Shown piece by piece: positions 32,663-41,934 of a stretch of DNA of 64,000 nucleotides. The translations under genes and the position numbers were made by a program. A model generated the notes under the pieces. That model saw only the letters and a program-made list of their open reading frames with translations. It ran no database searches and had not been told where the DNA came from. Positions within the stretch are counted from its first letter, which is position 1, and the number at the start of each line of letters is the position of its first letter. The stretch is from Flavobacterium cerinum (lineage in GTDB: Bacteria > Bacteroidota > Bacteroidia > Flavobacteriales > Flavobacteriaceae), in the NCBI RefSeq assembly GCF_004028155.1, contig NZ_SBII01000005.1, positions 186,001 through 250,000 on the forward strand, written 5' to 3'.

Positions 32663-33397
32663 TTGAGGTATTTTATAGAATTTGCTTATAATGGAAAAGA
32701 ATATTGCGGATGGCAGTTCCAGCCGCATAGCCCGTCTGTACAGGAAACACTCAATAAAGCCCTCTCAACTCTGCTAAAAAAAGAAATAAATGTCGTTGGC
32801 GCCGGACGTACCGATACCGGTGTACATGCACGACAGATGTTTGCCCATTTTGATCACGACCAAATTACCGATGTAAAGAAGCTGGTGCAGCGTCTCAATT
32901 CTTATTTACCTAAGGATATTGTTATTTACAATTTCATTCCGTTACAGGATGATGCGCATGCCCGTTTTGATGCTGTGAGTCGTACTTACGAGTATCATGT
33001 TCATACCTATAAAGATGCTTTTGATAACGAAGGCAGTTGGTATAATTTCTTCCCGCTCGATGTGGAAAAAATGAATGAAGCTGCCCAATTGCTTTTTAAT
33101 TATACCGATTTTCAATGCTTCTCGAAAGTGCATACCGATGTAAAAACCTTTAATTGTGACATTAAAGAAGCGCATTGGGAACAAAATGGTACAAAACTGG
33201 TTTTTACCATTACGGCCGATCGTTTTTTGCGCAATATGGTAAGAGCAATTGTAGGTACTCTGGTTGGTGTTGGACTTGGGAAAATAAGTATTGATGATTT
33301 TAAATTAATCATTGAAAGCCGTGACAGAAACAAAGCAGGATTTTCGGTTCCTGCGCATGGATTATACCTCACCAAGGTAATTTATCCGTACCTTTAA
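32663..33397 (+). CDS. truA: tRNA pseudouridine(38-40) synthase, TTG start
   Basis: The 244-residue enzyme makes pseudouridine at positions 38-40 of the tRNA anticodon arm. The catalytic Asp is in GAGRTDTGVHARQ near residue 51, followed by RTYEYHVHTY near 110 and the C-terminal FLRNMVRAIVGTLVGVG near 188. The frame starts with a TTG at 32663, and this gives MRYFIEFAYNGKEYCGWQ, the standard N-terminus of Flavobacteriia TruA. The next in-frame ATG is far inside, so the TTG is almost surely used. An ABC exporter gene follows after 15 bp. Confidence 0.95.
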   Translation: MRYFIEFAYNGKEYCGWQFQPHSPSVQETLNKALSTLLKKEINVVGAGRTDTGVHARQMFAHFDHDQITDVKKLVQRLNSYLPKDIVIYNFIPLQDDAHARFDAVSRTYEYHVHTYKDAFDNEGSWYNFFPLDVEKMNEAAQLLFNYTDFQCFSKVHTDVKTFNCDIKEAHWEQNGTKLVFTITADRFLRNMVRAIVGTLVGVGLGKISIDDFKLIIESRDRNKAGFSVPAHGLYLTKVIYPYL

Positions 33398-33412
33398 GCC
33401 ATTAAATTTGTT

Positions 33413-35173
33413 ATGAAAGCCAAAAAAACTTCATCATTTAAAAAGGTAATGCAATTTGCAAAACCTTATAAAAATCGTTTCGCCTGGGTTATTATTTTCG
33501 CAATAAGCCTCTCTATATTTGCTGCAGCACGTCCTTACCTTTTAGAAAAAACGGTAGATGAATACCTGATCCCTAAAAACAATACCGGGCTTTTGTATTA
33601 TATAATGCTAATGGTCATTATGCTTGTTATGGAGGTTATATCGCAGTTCTATTTTGTGTTCTGGGCAAATGTTTTAGGTCAGGATATTGTCAAAGATATC
33701 AGGGAAAAACTCTTTAACCATATTAGCAGTTTCCGAATGAAATTCTTCGATAACGAAGCTGTAGGAAGATTAGTTACCCGAACTGTATTTGATATTGAGT
33801 CGATATCAAAGATCTTCAGCCAGGGATTGTTCATGATCATTAGCGACCTGCTAAAAATGTTCGTGATACTTATCGTAATGTTCTATATGAACTGGAAGCT
33901 TGCATTTGCCGTAATGCTGGCAATGCCAATATTAGTATATGCAACCCGTATTTTCCAAAAGAAAATGAAAGGTGCTTTTGAAGAAGTTCGTGCTCAGGTG
34001 GCCAACTTAAATACTTTTGTACAGGAGCGTCTTACAGGAATGAAAATAGTACAACTATTCAATCGTGAAGACATTGAGTACGAAAAATTTAAGGAGATCA
34101 ACAAAAAGCACAACGACGCATGGCAGAAGAATATTCTTTATAACTCCATCTTCTTCCCTATCGCTGACATCATTTCTTCATTAACCTTAGGTTTTGTTAT
34201 ATGGTATGCAAGTATTAGTATACTTAACGGCGATGCATTAGCTGAACCTGGACAGATGTTTGCTTTTATTATGTTTATTGGTATGCTCTTCAATCCGCTT
34301 AGACAAATAGCCGATAAATTCAATGAGATGCAGCAGGGTATTGTAGCTTCAGACAGGGTTTTTGAATTATTGGAAATGGAAGAACTTATACAGCAATCAG
34401 GACATATAAAAGCCGGACATTTTAAAGGAGAACTTGAGTTTCAAAATGTTCGTTTTAGTTATATTGATGATGAAGAGATTATAAAAGGTATTAATTTAAA
34501 AATTGAAGCCGGACAAACCATAGCTATTGTAGGCTCTACCGGAGCAGGTAAATCGACGATCATAAACCTGCTGAATCGTTTTTATGAAATAAACAGCGGT
34601 AAAATTACTGTAGATGGTGTAGATATTAACGACTTTACACTGGACAGCCTCCGCAGGCAGATTGGTGTCGTATTACAGGATGTTTTCCTTTTTGCCGACA
34701 CCATCCTTAATAACATAACATTAAACGATCCTCAAATTAGTCGTGAACAGGTAATCAATGCTGCAAAAAGTATTGGTGTTCATGATTTTATCATGAGCTT
34801 ACCCGGAGGATATGATTATAATGTAAAAGAGCGCGGAGTTATGCTTTCTTCAGGTCAGCGACAGCTTATTGCTTTTTTAAGAGCATTTGTAAGTAATCCA
34901 AGTATCCTTATTCTGGATGAAGCGACATCTTCTATCGATACGCATTCTGAAGATCTTATACGTACAGCCACTGAGACTATTACAAAAGGAAGAACCTCTA
35001 TTATCATTGCGCACAGACTGGCTACAATTATAAATGCTGATAAGATAATAGTAATGGATAAAGGACAGATTGTAGAATCAGGAACACATTATGAACTGAT
35101 TAATAGAATTGAAGGTTATTATAAAAATCTTTACTATTCGCAGTTTGCAGTAGAAACTGAAAGTGAGGAATAA
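33413..35173 (+). CDS. ABC exporter, fused permease and ATPase (MsbA/lipid-exporter type)
   Basis: The 586-residue half-transporter has the type-1 exporter order: six membrane helices (about 20-320, first segment FAWVIIFAISLSIFAAARPY) and then the nucleotide-binding domain. This has Walker A GSTGAGKSTIINLL near 368, the Q-loop VVLQDVFLF near 415, signature LSSGQRQLIAF near 480, Walker B ILILDEATSSID near 500 and the switch His in AHRLATI near 530. It works as a dimer in the inner membrane; the substrate (lipid or drug) cannot be read from sequence. It is close behind truA in the same direction, a pairing often seen in Flavobacteriia. Confidence 0.95.
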   Translation: MKAKKTSSFKKVMQFAKPYKNRFAWVIIFAISLSIFAAARPYLLEKTVDEYLIPKNNTGLLYYIMLMVIMLVMEVISQFYFVFWANVLGQDIVKDIREKLFNHISSFRMKFFDNEAVGRLVTRTVFDIESISKIFSQGLFMIISDLLKMFVILIVMFYMNWKLAFAVMLAMPILVYATRIFQKKMKGAFEEVRAQVANLNTFVQERLTGMKIVQLFNREDIEYEKFKEINKKHNDAWQKNILYNSIFFPIADIISSLTLGFVIWYASISILNGDALAEPGQMFAFIMFIGMLFNPLRQIADKFNEMQQGIVASDRVFELLEMEELIQQSGHIKAGHFKGELEFQNVRFSYIDDEEIIKGINLKIEAGQTIAIVGSTGAGKSTIINLLNRFYEINSGKITVDGVDINDFTLDSLRRQIGVVLQDVFLFADTILNNITLNDPQISREQVINAAKSIGVHDFIMSLPGGYDYNVKERGVMLSSGQRQLIAFLRAFVSNPSILILDEATSSIDTHSEDLIRTATETITKGRTSIIIAHRLATIINADKIIVMDKGQIVESGTHYELINRIEGYYKNLYYSQFAVETESEE

Positions 35174-35287
35174 TTTTAAGTTGGCTTTATGATCATACAG
35201 ATTACCAACAGACAGAAGAAACATTTTAGAATAAGCAAATAAATACTTATTTTCGTAGACGCAAATTAAATCGCAAATTATACACTG

Positions 35288-36676
35288 ATGAAATACGATA
35301 TTATTGTTTTAGGCAGCGGCCCGGGCGGTTATGTAACTGCTATAAGGGCATCACAGTTAGGCTTTAAAGTAGCCATTGTAGAGAAAGAAAACCTCGGAGG
35401 TATTTGCCTTAACTGGGGTTGTATCCCTACAAAAGCACTTCTTAAAAGTGCTCAGGTTTTTGATTACCTGAAACATGCTGCCGATTACGGACTTACCGTT
35501 AATGAATTTGATAAAGATTTTGGTGCTGTTATTGCACGTAGCCGTGGCGTTGCCGATGGTATGAGCAAAGGAATACAGTTCCTTATGAAAAAAAATAAAA
35601 TTGACGTTATAGAAGGTACTGGTAAAGTTAAGCCAGGCAAAAAGATGGACGTTACCGATAAAGACGGTAAAGTGACTGAATATAGCGCAGATCATATCAT
35701 TATTGCTACGGGTGCCCGTTCACGTGAATTGCCAAACCTGCCTCAGGATGGTAAAAAAGTTATCGGTTACCGTCAGGCAATGACACTTCCGGAACAGCCA
35801 AAATCGATGATCGTTGTAGGGTCTGGAGCTATCGGTGTTGAGTTCGCTCATTTCTATAACTCGATGGGTACTCAGGTTACTATCGTAGAATTTATGCCAA
35901 ACATCGTTCCTGTAGAAGATGAGGATATTTCTAAACAATTTGAGCGTTCGCTTAAAAAGTCAGGTATCAACATTATGACTAACTCATCTGTAGAGAAAGT
36001 AGATACTTCAGGAAAAGGCGTTAAAGCTACTGTAAAAACAGCTAAAGGAGAAGAGATTCTTGAAGCTGATATCTTATTATCTGCAGTAGGTATCAAATCT
36101 AACATTGAAAATATCGGTCTTGAAGAAGTTGGTATTGCTACAGACAGGGATAAAATCTTGGTTAACCCATTCTACCAAACTAACATTCCTGGCTACTATG
36201 CTATTGGCGATGTTGTTCCTGGACAGGCTTTAGCACACGTAGCTTCTGCTGAGGGTATTCTTTGTGTAGAAAAAATAGCAGGTCTTCATACTGAACCGCT
36301 TGACTATGGTAATATACCGGGCTGTACTTATGCTACACCTGAAATTGCTTCTGTAGGCTTAACAGAGAAACAGGCTAAAGAAAAAGGATACGAACTTAAA
36401 ATCGGTAAATTCCCATTCTCTGCTTCAGGTAAAGCTAAAGCTGCAGGTACTCCTGACGGTTTTGTAAAAGTGATATTTGATGCTAAATATGGCGAATGGT
36501 TAGGTTGCCATATGATTGGTGCTGGTGTTACAGATATGATCGCTGAAGCTGTTGTAGCAAGAAAACTTGAAACTACTGCTCACGAAATCATTAAATCGGT
36601 TCACCCCCACCCTACAATGAGTGAAGCTATCATGGAAGCAGCTGCAGCTGCTTATGATGAAGTAATTCACCTTTAA
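35288..36676 (+). CDS. lpdA: Dihydrolipoyl dehydrogenase
   Basis: The 462-residue flavoenzyme (E3) reoxidises the lipoyl group of the pyruvate and 2-oxoglutarate dehydrogenase and glycine cleavage complexes. The FAD motif LGSGPGGYVTAI is at 7-18, the redox disulfide GGICLNWGCIPTKALL at about 37-52, the NAD motif VVGSGAIGVEFA near 178, a second FAD block YAIGDV near 305, and the catalytic HPHPTMSEA near 440. Length and motifs are complete. It is a single gene with its own weak promoter-like TATTTTCG (35248-35255) and a strong terminator behind it. Confidence 0.96.
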   Translation: MKYDIIVLGSGPGGYVTAIRASQLGFKVAIVEKENLGGICLNWGCIPTKALLKSAQVFDYLKHAADYGLTVNEFDKDFGAVIARSRGVADGMSKGIQFLMKKNKIDVIEGTGKVKPGKKMDVTDKDGKVTEYSADHIIIATGARSRELPNLPQDGKKVIGYRQAMTLPEQPKSMIVVGSGAIGVEFAHFYNSMGTQVTIVEFMPNIVPVEDEDISKQFERSLKKSGINIMTNSSVEKVDTSGKGVKATVKTAKGEEILEADILLSAVGIKSNIENIGLEEVGIATDRDKILVNPFYQTNIPGYYAIGDVVPGQALAHVASAEGILCVEKIAGLHTEPLDYGNIPGCTYATPEIASVGLTEKQAKEKGYELKIGKFPFSASGKAKAAGTPDGFVKVIFDAKYGEWLGCHMIGAGVTDMIAEAVVARKLETTAHEIIKSVHPHPTMSEAIMEAAAAAYDEVIHL

Positions 36677-36710
36677 TTGATTCTTTACAGTTTATAACTG
36701 TTTATTATAT

Positions 36711-36743
36711 AAAATCTGCTTTGAGCTTTTCAAAGCAGATTTT
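36711..36743 (+). terminator. Terminator after lpdA
   Basis: A 14-bp stem AAAATCTGCTTTGA / TCAAAGCAGATTTT with a 5-nt loop is followed by more T. Confidence 0.85.
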
Positions 36744-36776
36744 TTTTTATTTACTTTACCATCAATCAAAAAAAAT

Positions 36777-38324
36777 ATGAAAATTAGATTTTTATTCCTG
36801 TTTATAATTTGTCAGAGTGCATTTGCACAGATTACTCCCACCGAAGTTGATAATTTGATGGAAGATGCTATTTCAAAATTTCACGTAGCAGGAGCAGCGA
36901 TAGCTATTGTTAAAGACGGTAAAATAGTACATAGTAAAGGATATGGCGTAAAATCGATCAACACTGGAGAGAAAGTTAACGAACATACTCAATTTGCTAT
37001 AGCTTCAAACAGTAAAGCCTTTACTGCTGCTGCACTTGCTATATTGGTTGAAGAAGGTAAACTTTCCTGGAATGATAAGGTAATAGACCATGTTCCTGAG
37101 TTTAAAATGTACAATGATTACGTTACTCAGAATTTTAATATTCAGGATCTCCTTACCCACCGTAGCGGATTGGGTCTTGGAGCTGGTGATTTAATGTTTT
37201 TTCCTGATGGAAGCGATTTTAAAATGAAAGATATACTTACTGTTTTTCAATATTTTGAACCACAGTCGGCTTTTAGAACAAAATTTGACTATGATAACAT
37301 TCTTTATGTTATTGCTGGTGAGATTATTGCAAGAACAAGTGGTATGACATGGGAGCAATTTATACAGCAACGCATATTTGTTCCTTTAGAAATGGATAAT
37401 TCATATGCTAGTTTAGGAATGATTAAAAACACCGCTAATCTTGCTTTGCCACATGATGAGGCAAAAGGAAAGCTGAAACAGTTGAATAGTTTTAACGATA
37501 TGGTAAATGGCGCAGCCGGAGGTATTTATTCTAATGTTGATGATATTAGTCAATGGATGCTTATGCATCTTAACAAGGGAAAATATGGTTCTGATTTAAA
37601 AAAGCATCTTTTTACAGAAGAAAGCCAACGTGAAATGTGGAGAATACATACTGTACTCGAAGTAAGTCCCAGTCCTAGATATAATTCTCATTTCGCAGGT
37701 TATGGTTTAGGATGGGGAGTCGAAGACATTAAAGGAACATTGTGTGTGTCTCATACAGGAGGATTACCTGGTATGCTTTCTAAAACAACGATGATACCTG
37801 ATCTTAATCTTGGTGTTGTAATACTTACAAATACTGCAGAAGGCGGAGCAGGTCTTTTTGAAGCAGTTACTCAAACTGTTCTTGATAGTTATTTAGGTCT
37901 TGATAAATTAAACTGGGTTGAAAGGTACTCTACAATGTTGCAGGGTATGCAGAATCAGAGCGATGATGTAACTAATAAAGTTTGGGAAACCGTAAAAAAA
38001 TCGTCTAAACAAAAAGTAAGTACTCAGGATTATGTTGGAGTTTACGAAGACAGATGGTTTGGAAAAGTAGAGATTTTCATGAAAGACAAACAGCTTTGGT
38101 TTAAGTCATACCGTTCTCCAAAATTAAACGGACCTATGTATTTTTACAAGGCTAATTCATTTGCTATTAAATGGGAATATCAAAACATGAATGCCGACGC
38201 TTTTGCATTATTCACTCTTGATGAAGAAGGAAAAGCTCAGGGTATAAAAATGAAAGGTATATCCCCTGGTATCGATTTTAGTTTTGATTTCCAGGATCTG
38301 AATTTCAAAAGAATAGACAAGTAA
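36777..38324 (+). CDS. Secreted serine hydrolase (class C beta-lactamase fold) with DUF3471 tail
   Basis: A signal peptide (residues 1-18, ending AFAQ) precedes a beta-lactamase/D-Ala-D-Ala peptidase-like domain of about 350 residues. The nucleophile motif SxxK is ASNSKAFT near 78, the YxN motif is in FDYDNILYVIAG near 176, and the HTGG box (the KTG equivalent) is near 325. Residues about 410-515 form the C-terminal DUF3471-type beta domain (DYVGVYEDRWFGKVEIF). Such enzymes are peptidases or esterases; antibiotic hydrolysis should not be assumed. Total length is 515 residues; the gene is transcribed alone. Confidence 0.92.
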   Translation: MKIRFLFLFIICQSAFAQITPTEVDNLMEDAISKFHVAGAAIAIVKDGKIVHSKGYGVKSINTGEKVNEHTQFAIASNSKAFTAAALAILVEEGKLSWNDKVIDHVPEFKMYNDYVTQNFNIQDLLTHRSGLGLGAGDLMFFPDGSDFKMKDILTVFQYFEPQSAFRTKFDYDNILYVIAGEIIARTSGMTWEQFIQQRIFVPLEMDNSYASLGMIKNTANLALPHDEAKGKLKQLNSFNDMVNGAAGGIYSNVDDISQWMLMHLNKGKYGSDLKKHLFTEESQREMWRIHTVLEVSPSPRYNSHFAGYGLGWGVEDIKGTLCVSHTGGLPGMLSKTTMIPDLNLGVVILTNTAEGGAGLFEAVTQTVLDSYLGLDKLNWVERYSTMLQGMQNQSDDVTNKVWETVKKSSKQKVSTQDYVGVYEDRWFGKVEIFMKDKQLWFKSYRSPKLNGPMYFYKANSFAIKWEYQNMNADAFALFTLDEEGKAQGIKMKGISPGIDFSFDFQDLNFKRIDK

Positions 38325-38353
38325 ATCTAAAGTAAAAATATAACCTTTTAAAT

Positions 38354-38390
38354 ATTAAAATAACCGCTAATAATAAGCGGTTATTTTAAT
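38354..38390 (+). terminator. Terminator after the serine hydrolase gene
   Basis: A 15-bp perfect stem ATTAAAATAACCGCT (38354-38368) pairs with 38376-38390 around a 7-nt loop. Confidence 0.8.
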
Positions 38391-38477
38391 AAAAAGAAGC
38401 AATATTGACAAATTATCACTAACCTATTTTTAAAAATGATTACATTAGTCAACACAATTAACAACCTTTATTTACTT

Positions 38478-39020
38478 ATGAAGAGAACTCTTACCTTACT
38501 TGCTTTAGTACTATCGTTATCAACTTTGGTAAGCTGTAATGATAAAAACAAGACGACTACCAATACAGATGGAACAACAGTAACTGTGGATACAGATAGT
38601 ATACGCATTGAAACAGCAGCATTTATGGATAAATTCCATGAAACAATAAAAAATAAGAAAATAGAAGACGTAAAAAGTTTTATTGATATAAACGGGCTTT
38701 ATTGTGGTACAGATCCAACAGAGATATTCAGTCAGCCTAGTTTTATTAACTACCTGAATTTAAAATTGAACAATCCGGCAATTGGAACAATTGATTATAA
38801 AGTTGATAGGCGGGAGATGATGTTTGATGAAAACAATCAAAGCGCTGTTATTGTAGACCAGTTTAATATGGATGTCTTTACTCAGAATATCCCATGGAGA
38901 ATGGTAAGTCGTGTTGTAAAGAAAGATAATAAATGGATAATCGATTTTATAAGTTTTTCAATTACTCCTGATAATGACGTAGTTCAGGCTATTAATATAG
39001 CAGCAGAAAAAAAAGAATAA
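38478..39020 (+). CDS. Lipoprotein of unknown function
   Basis: I start it at the ATG at 38478 because MKRTLTLLALVLSLSTLVSC gives a textbook lipoprotein signal (lipobox LVSC, Cys20); the frame extends 14 codons upstream without adding sense. The 180-residue product has a Thr/Asp-rich linker after the Cys. It continues with a domain of alternating helices and strands (TAAFMDKFHETIKNKKIEDV, then FNMDVFTQNIPWRMVSRVVKK) that resembles an NTF2-like/SnoaL layout, which is only a guess. It is alone and convergent with the cysteine desulfurase gene. Confidence 0.8.
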   Translation: MKRTLTLLALVLSLSTLVSCNDKNKTTTNTDGTTVTVDTDSIRIETAAFMDKFHETIKNKKIEDVKSFIDINGLYCGTDPTEIFSQPSFINYLNLKLNNPAIGTIDYKVDRREMMFDENNQSAVIVDQFNMDVFTQNIPWRMVSRVVKKDNKWIIDFISFSITPDNDVVQAINIAAEKKE

Positions 39021-39038
39021 ACCTGGATAATTATAAAC

Positions 39039-39075
39039 AAATCCTCCGTTTTGAATATTTCAGAACGGAGGATTT
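39039..39075. terminator. Bidirectional terminator
   Basis: AAATCCTCCGTT (39039-39050) pairs with 39064-39075, with further TTG/CAG pairs inside, between the lipoprotein gene and the convergent cysteine desulfurase gene. Confidence 0.85.
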
Positions 39076-39107
39076 TAATTTTATTATAGTTAGAGATTAA
39101 AACAATC

Positions 39108-40235
39108 TTATACAGTCTTAAGAGCTTCAATCAACATATCAATATCTTCTTTCGTGTTTAAATGACTTAAAGAGATTCGTAATGATGGTTTTTTAATGTC
39201 TTCATCCGATAGTATTTCTTTTAGAACATGTGAAGGTTTTATACTTCCGGACTGACATGCACTTCCTCTGGATACTGCTATTCCTTTCATATCGAGATGA
39301 AATAATATCATTGATGTTTTCTCTGTTGATAACGGCAACATGATGTTTGCAAGATTATAAAAAAGTCCATCAGTACCTCCATTTATTTTAAATCCGGGAA
39401 AATAAATTTCCAGCTCATTTAACAGATATTCTTTTAGTGAAGTAATATGTTCTTTATCTGATTCAAGATTAGTATAAGATAACTCTAAAGCTTTAGCCAT
39501 TCCGCCAATTTGATGCAATGCTTCAGTTCCTGCACGAAGACCTCTCTCCTGCTCTCCGCCATAAATCATTGGCTTTAAAGCTGTATTTTTACGTATAAAA
39601 GCAAAACCTACACCTTTTGGGCCGTGAAATTTATGAGCGCTTGCTACTAAAAAGTCAACAGGAAGATTTTGCATATCAAATTTGGTTTTACCCATAGATT
39701 GCACCGTATCAGTATGAAAAAGTGCATTATACTGTTTGCATATCCTCCCCGTTTTTTCTATATCAAGCACGGTACCAGTTTCATTATTTACATGTATAAG
39801 ACTAACAAGCGTTGGAATATTATCAGATAATAATTGTACAAGATGTGTGATATCTACGCTGCCATCTTTAAGGAGGTTAACATAATCAACTTTTACTTTA
39901 TTTTCTCTGGCTAACTCTTCTACTGTTGTAAGAACAGAATGATGTTCAATTCTACTGCTTATAATACGCGTTATTCCTTTATCATTAACTACACTTCTTA
40001 ATATCCAGTTATTGGCTTCTGTTCCGCAAGAAGTAAATAATATTTCTCTTGCCTCTGCATTTATAAGAGAAGCTATAGTTTTTCGGGAAGTCTCTACTAA
40101 TACTTTAGCGCTTCTGCCAAAACTATGTGTAGAAGATGGGTTGCCATAATTTTCGGCAAGTATATTCGTTATTTCATGTATAACTTCGGGACGTAATGCC
40201 GTAGTCGAGGCATTATCTAGATATGCTTTTTTCAT
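39108..40235 (-). CDS. Cysteine desulfurase (NifS/IscS family)
   Basis: It removes sulfur from cysteine as an enzyme persulfide for Fe-S clusters or tRNA thiolation (PLP, class V). The start ATG at 40235 gives 375 residues beginning MKKAYLDNASTTALRPEV, the family N-terminus; the extra upstream codons overlap a -7 box. Visible are FTSCGTEANNW near 67, HTDTVQSMGK near 178, the PLP lysine in SAHKFHGPKGVGF near 200, and the catalytic Cys in SRGSACQSG near 323. The loop around that Cys decides between IscS- and SufS-type, and its short SGS-like form fits the NifS/IscS side. Predicted transcription starts almost at the ATG. Confidence 0.93.
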   Translation of the reverse strand: MKKAYLDNASTTALRPEVIHEITNILAENYGNPSSTHSFGRSAKVLVETSRKTIASLINAEAREILFTSCGTEANNWILRSVVNDKGITRIISSRIEHHSVLTTVEELARENKVKVDYVNLLKDGSVDITHLVQLLSDNIPTLVSLIHVNNETGTVLDIEKTGRICKQYNALFHTDTVQSMGKTKFDMQNLPVDFLVASAHKFHGPKGVGFAFIRKNTALKPMIYGGEQERGLRAGTEALHQIGGMAKALELSYTNLESDKEHITSLKEYLLNELEIYFPGFKINGGTDGLFYNLANIMLPLSTEKTSMILFHLDMKGIAVSRGSACQSGSIKPSHVLKEILSDEDIKKPSLRISLSHLNTKEDIDMLIEALKTV

Positions 40236-40240
40236 CCCTG

Positions 40241-40248
40241 CAAAATTA
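40241..40248 (-). promoter_or_regulatory. -7 element immediately before the desulfurase start
   Basis: TAATTTTG on the minus strand ends 6 bp before the ATG at 40235, so any transcript from it would have a leader of a few bases at most. No clear -33 is visible. Confidence 0.5.
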
Positions 40249-40320
40249 CTCAAAAACTCTTTGTAATCATATTTTAATGGAAAGCACTTAGAAAACGTTT
40301 CACTAACTGATTAAAAAGAT

Positions 40321-40328
40321 TATTTTTG
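40321..40328 (+). promoter_or_regulatory. -7 element of the lipoprotein gene at 40345
   Basis: TATTTTTG matches the consensus; TTTC 19 nt upstream (40298-40301) is a fair -33. It lies 16 nt before the ATG. Confidence 0.6.
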
Positions 40329-40344
40329 TTCAAAATATATCTCT

Positions 40345-41310
40345 ATGAAAAAGATTTTAGGACTTATTGCTACTTTAATTTTAGTATTAGGATGTGATGA
40401 TGGCGACATGACTTTCAAAACCTTCGATTTCAGATCAGCCACATCAGAAAGCTGTCCTGATAGTAATATACTATTCAAAATTAAAGATACTGAAGTTTTG
40501 ATACTTGAACTTAGTCCGTCAGCATTAGTAAATGTTTCAACGCTGGATCCTGTAACAGGAAAAGATATTGAACGTTTCGTTACTATAACTGGTACTGGTA
40601 ATAGTATTACCTATAGAAACTACACAGGTAAAGTGAGTAATGAAACACTATGTAATGAAATACCACCTGCTACACCTAGCGTAATTGACGAATGGAAAGG
40701 TCAGGGTCAATTGTCTATAATAACAAGGGAAACAAAATTGCCCAATGGGAAGCTTACGGGTTTTACACATCAAATTACCCTTAAAAACGTAACTTTTACA
40801 AAAGGCGGGGAAACAATAACTATAAATGATAATCTTTTTGGCACAGTAGATAGTAAACTTAATATTGTTTTTAACTTTGTACCACAGGGAGCTGATAAAC
40901 CTGTTGTAAAGCAGTGTAGTGGAGCTAATGGATTGATCTATACCAATCAGCTTAACGAAGCATTAATATTATCTTTACCGGCAGGGACCTTTCCTACTGA
41001 GCCAACTATAAAGCCAATAGACTTAAAAGGTATAGCAAATCCTAATCTTGTTATTTTTAAAGTTTTTGAGAGTACTGTAACAAACGATTATATTTGTAAT
41101 ACAATAACAACACCAGTCGTAAAACAACACTGGCAGGCAAGTTCAGGACAGCTTATTATAACTACTACAGCTGGGGTTGGAGGAACATTAGTTCACGAGA
41201 TTCGTTTGAAAGACGTTATTTTTTCTAATGTGAAAAATCTAAATGAAACATTTAAATTGTCAGATGTCATTCCTGCTTCAACAGAAAATTATTTATTTGG
41301 TATTTACTAA
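40345..41310 (+). CDS. Lipoprotein with two internal repeat domains
   Basis: The 321-residue protein has a lipoprotein signal (lipobox LVLGC, Cys17). The rest consists of two similar units, about residues 30-165 and 190-321. Each has a Cys-containing strand, an LxxxLxLxLP-like stretch, an NxxxCNxI motif (NETLCNEIPPATPSVIDEW and NDYICNTITTPVVKQHW), a G-Q-L-x-I-I-T strand, and H-x-I-x-L-K-(N/D)-V near the end. Four cysteines per protein, two in each unit, may form disulfides. Family not recognised; it may sit on the outer membrane. Confidence 0.82.
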   Translation: MKKILGLIATLILVLGCDDGDMTFKTFDFRSATSESCPDSNILFKIKDTEVLILELSPSALVNVSTLDPVTGKDIERFVTITGTGNSITYRNYTGKVSNETLCNEIPPATPSVIDEWKGQGQLSIITRETKLPNGKLTGFTHQITLKNVTFTKGGETITINDNLFGTVDSKLNIVFNFVPQGADKPVVKQCSGANGLIYTNQLNEALILSLPAGTFPTEPTIKPIDLKGIANPNLVIFKVFESTVTNDYICNTITTPVVKQHWQASSGQLIITTTAGVGGTLVHEIRLKDVIFSNVKNLNETFKLSDVIPASTENYLFGIY

Positions 41311-41322
41311 ACATAAAAAAAA

Positions 41323-41347
41323 GCCTGCTTAAAGCAGGCCTTTTTTT
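41323..41347 (+). terminator. Terminator after the two-domain lipoprotein gene
   Basis: The stem GCCTGCT / AGCAGGC (41323-41339) with a TAA loop, flanked by an A-run and a T-run; it can also serve the convergent Smr gene. Confidence 0.8.
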
Positions 41348-41367
41348 ATACTTTAATTTAGGTTGAA

Positions 41368-41934
41368 TTACCTGTTTGGATTTTGTTTTATATATACTTC
41401 AGTAGCGCCTAAACCATATTTTTGATAATCGGCATCCCTAAAACTGATTCCTTCATATCTTCCCAAAAGGAAATCGAGTTCAGCTTTTAGTATCCCCTCA
41501 CCTATACCATGAATAAAAACTACTTTAGGCATTCTGTTCTTTATTGCAAATTCGAGCTGGCGTTTTGCCGTATCAGATTGTAAAGTAAGTATATCATAGT
41601 TTGACATACCCCTCTTATTGGGTACTAATTTTTCTATATGAAGATCTACTTCCAATACAAAATCATCCTTTTTTGATTTCTTTTCTTTTACAAAACTACG
41701 TTTCTTAGGTTCTTCTTTTTCTTTAAGTACGGTACCTAAACTTTGAGAAGATATAAAAGATTTTAACTCGTTTGCATTGTGTATTTTAATTAGTTCTTTT
41801 TCGTCAAAAGAAAGCTCAAATCCTTCGTGGGTTTCAATAACAATCTGTGCCCCTTTAAAGCCTTTTACACGACCTCCGAAAGAATCGTCGAGAACCGTGA
41901 CTTCATCTCCTATATTAAATCCCATCCTCTTCAT
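41368..41934 (-). CDS. Smr domain protein (MutS2-like C-terminal nuclease domain)
   Basis: The 188-residue protein has an N-terminal SH3-like part (NIGDEVTVLDDSFGGRVKGF) and a Lys/Glu-rich linker (about 70-92). The Smr domain follows: LEVDLHIEKL near 95 and the HGxGxG motif FIHGIGEGILKAEL near 140. Smr domains bind or nick branched nucleic acids; stand-alone versions in Bacteroidota are common but poorly studied. The start may be the ATG at 41934 or the third codon after it (MGFNIGD, 41925). The gene overlaps the upstream small membrane gene by 20 bp, suggesting coupled translation. Confidence 0.88.
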   Translation of the reverse strand: MKRMGFNIGDEVTVLDDSFGGRVKGFKGAQIVIETHEGFELSFDEKELIKIHNANELKSFISSQSLGTVLKEKEEPKKRSFVKEKKSKKDDFVLEVDLHIEKLVPNKRGMSNYDILTLQSDTAKRQLEFAIKNRMPKVVFIHGIGEGILKAELDFLLGRYEGISFRDADYQKYGLGATEVYIKQNPNR

